This document shows positions 26,039 through 26,583 of a stretch of 26,583 bases of DNA, in pieces. This stretch comes from Paulinella micropora (Eukaryota; Cercozoa; Imbricatea; Euglyphida): the NCBI GenBank assembly GCA_009731375.1, contig BJOX01000359.1:433002-459584 (forward strand), written 5' to 3'. The notes beneath the pieces are model-generated. The model saw nothing but the letters and a program-made list of their open reading frames with translations, searched no databases and had not been told where the DNA came from. The first letter of the stretch is position 1. The number at the start of each line of letters is the position of its first letter. The translations under genes were made by a program, and so were the position numbers.

Positions 26039-26583
26039 ATGATCCACGAGAAACTGGTCCAGTTGAAAAACTGGTTCACTGGCATTGGCGCACAGGAGGC
26101 CTGCTTCAAGGCGGGCGACGCGCGCGGCGACAAGGTCTTTGTCGCCCTCAATACACGCGGGGGGCCTGAACCAAGCTACATGTACGCGGCCTTCAAGGAC
26201 ATAGCGGATTTCTTTGCCTACTACCTTAGCTTCCCTGTAGAGAAAAGATGCTTCTACTCGATCGATCGGTCCCAATCCAGCCCCTCCTATTCATCGGCGC
26301 TCTACTTCGACATCGAGTGGACGACCCCTAAACGAGACCCCGATGGACCCCCAGCGACTAAACTGCCTGTTTTCTGCCCTGCGCGGCGCCATCCAAGTCT
26401 TAAAAGACAGCGGTATCAAGGTGTATGGTTTCGGTCGAAAGAACAGCGACGGCACATTCAAGAATTCATTCCATGTCCACGTCCCGGGAGTCGCATTCGC
26501 AAATAACGCCGAGATGGAGGCATGGATCAGGAAAGAGCTATGGGTCGGCCAACAACTTGTCTCCAACCCGCTCATGACCAACA
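26039..26583 (+). pseudogene. Primase-helicase gene, second copy, partial
   Basis: Frame 1 carries YFDIEW (residues 89-94). The reading then moves to a second frame starting at 26343, at the same place as in the left copy, and runs off the window within the primase domain (SFHVHVPG is visible). The two substitutions against the left copy lie at 26414 and 26435. In the second frame, which carries the primase reading, both changes are silent. Whether the helicase half follows is not visible. Confidence 0.75.

Larger units (their letters stand above)
24272..26583 (-). repeat. Inverted repeat, right arm (cut by window end)
   Basis: Reverse complement of 15229-17540 with only three internal substitutions found by eye. 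It continues to the last base of the window, so the full arm is longer than 2312 bp. Confidence 0.95.

Noticed and set aside
12565-26583. Maverick/Polinton transposon
   Set aside because: No integrase, cysteine protease, packaging ATPase or capsid genes, and the polymerase lacks signs of the protein-primed type; a primase is present instead.

Overview
The window looks like an invertebrate (perhaps crustacean) genome scaffold carrying an integrated or co-assembled large double-stranded DNA virus. The host-like signs are microsatellites, a tRNA-derived SINE-like repeat, foldback elements and five assembly gaps. The virus-like signs are dense, intronless, GC-richer genes for a complete DNA-replication kit. 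The host guess rests on repeat style only. I see no capsid, packaging ATPase, integrase or rRNA gene, so the viral family cannot be fixed. The primase/UL9-type helicase fusion, family B polymerase and EsV-1-7-type repeats are typical of large eukaryotic DNA viruses.

Layout. 1-3430 is host-like non-coding DNA: an N gap, an ATT microsatellite, a foldback repeat split by a SINE-like element, and a GTAG minisatellite. 3430-10840 is a mosaic of palindromic repeats, a 340-bp terminal-inverted-repeat element, three gaps, and scattered genes or relics: an intact endonuclease gene (4754-5836, minus), a broken relative of its N-terminus (8100-8707), a small fragment (3945-4142) and an unrecognised basic protein (10281-10841). 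9437-9734, 10965-12009 and 12105-12535 hold three different arrays of hairpins. 12565-26583 is the compact viral block.

The viral block reads: primase/UL9-like helicase (minus, frameshifted twice), DnaQ-type exonuclease (plus, frameshifted), MYND-finger protein (plus), a 3' fragment of a second helicase (minus), C2H2-finger/nuclease protein (plus), EsV-1-7-repeat/Vsr-like endonuclease (plus), family B DNA polymerase (plus, two frameshifts and one stop), and a second UL9-like helicase (plus). It then runs into an inverted copy of the start of the block: MYND (minus), exonuclease (minus), primase (plus, cut by the window end). The inverted repeat pairs position i with 41812-i, spans 15229-17540 and 24272-26583, and is nearly identical.

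Together the genes would prime, unwind, copy and proofread DNA. A short promoter-like motif lies upstream of most of them, and a hairpin array beside the primase-helicase gene is a plausible origin. Several core replication genes are broken while the accessory nuclease genes and second helicase are open, so the block looks like a decaying or imperfectly assembled viral genome.
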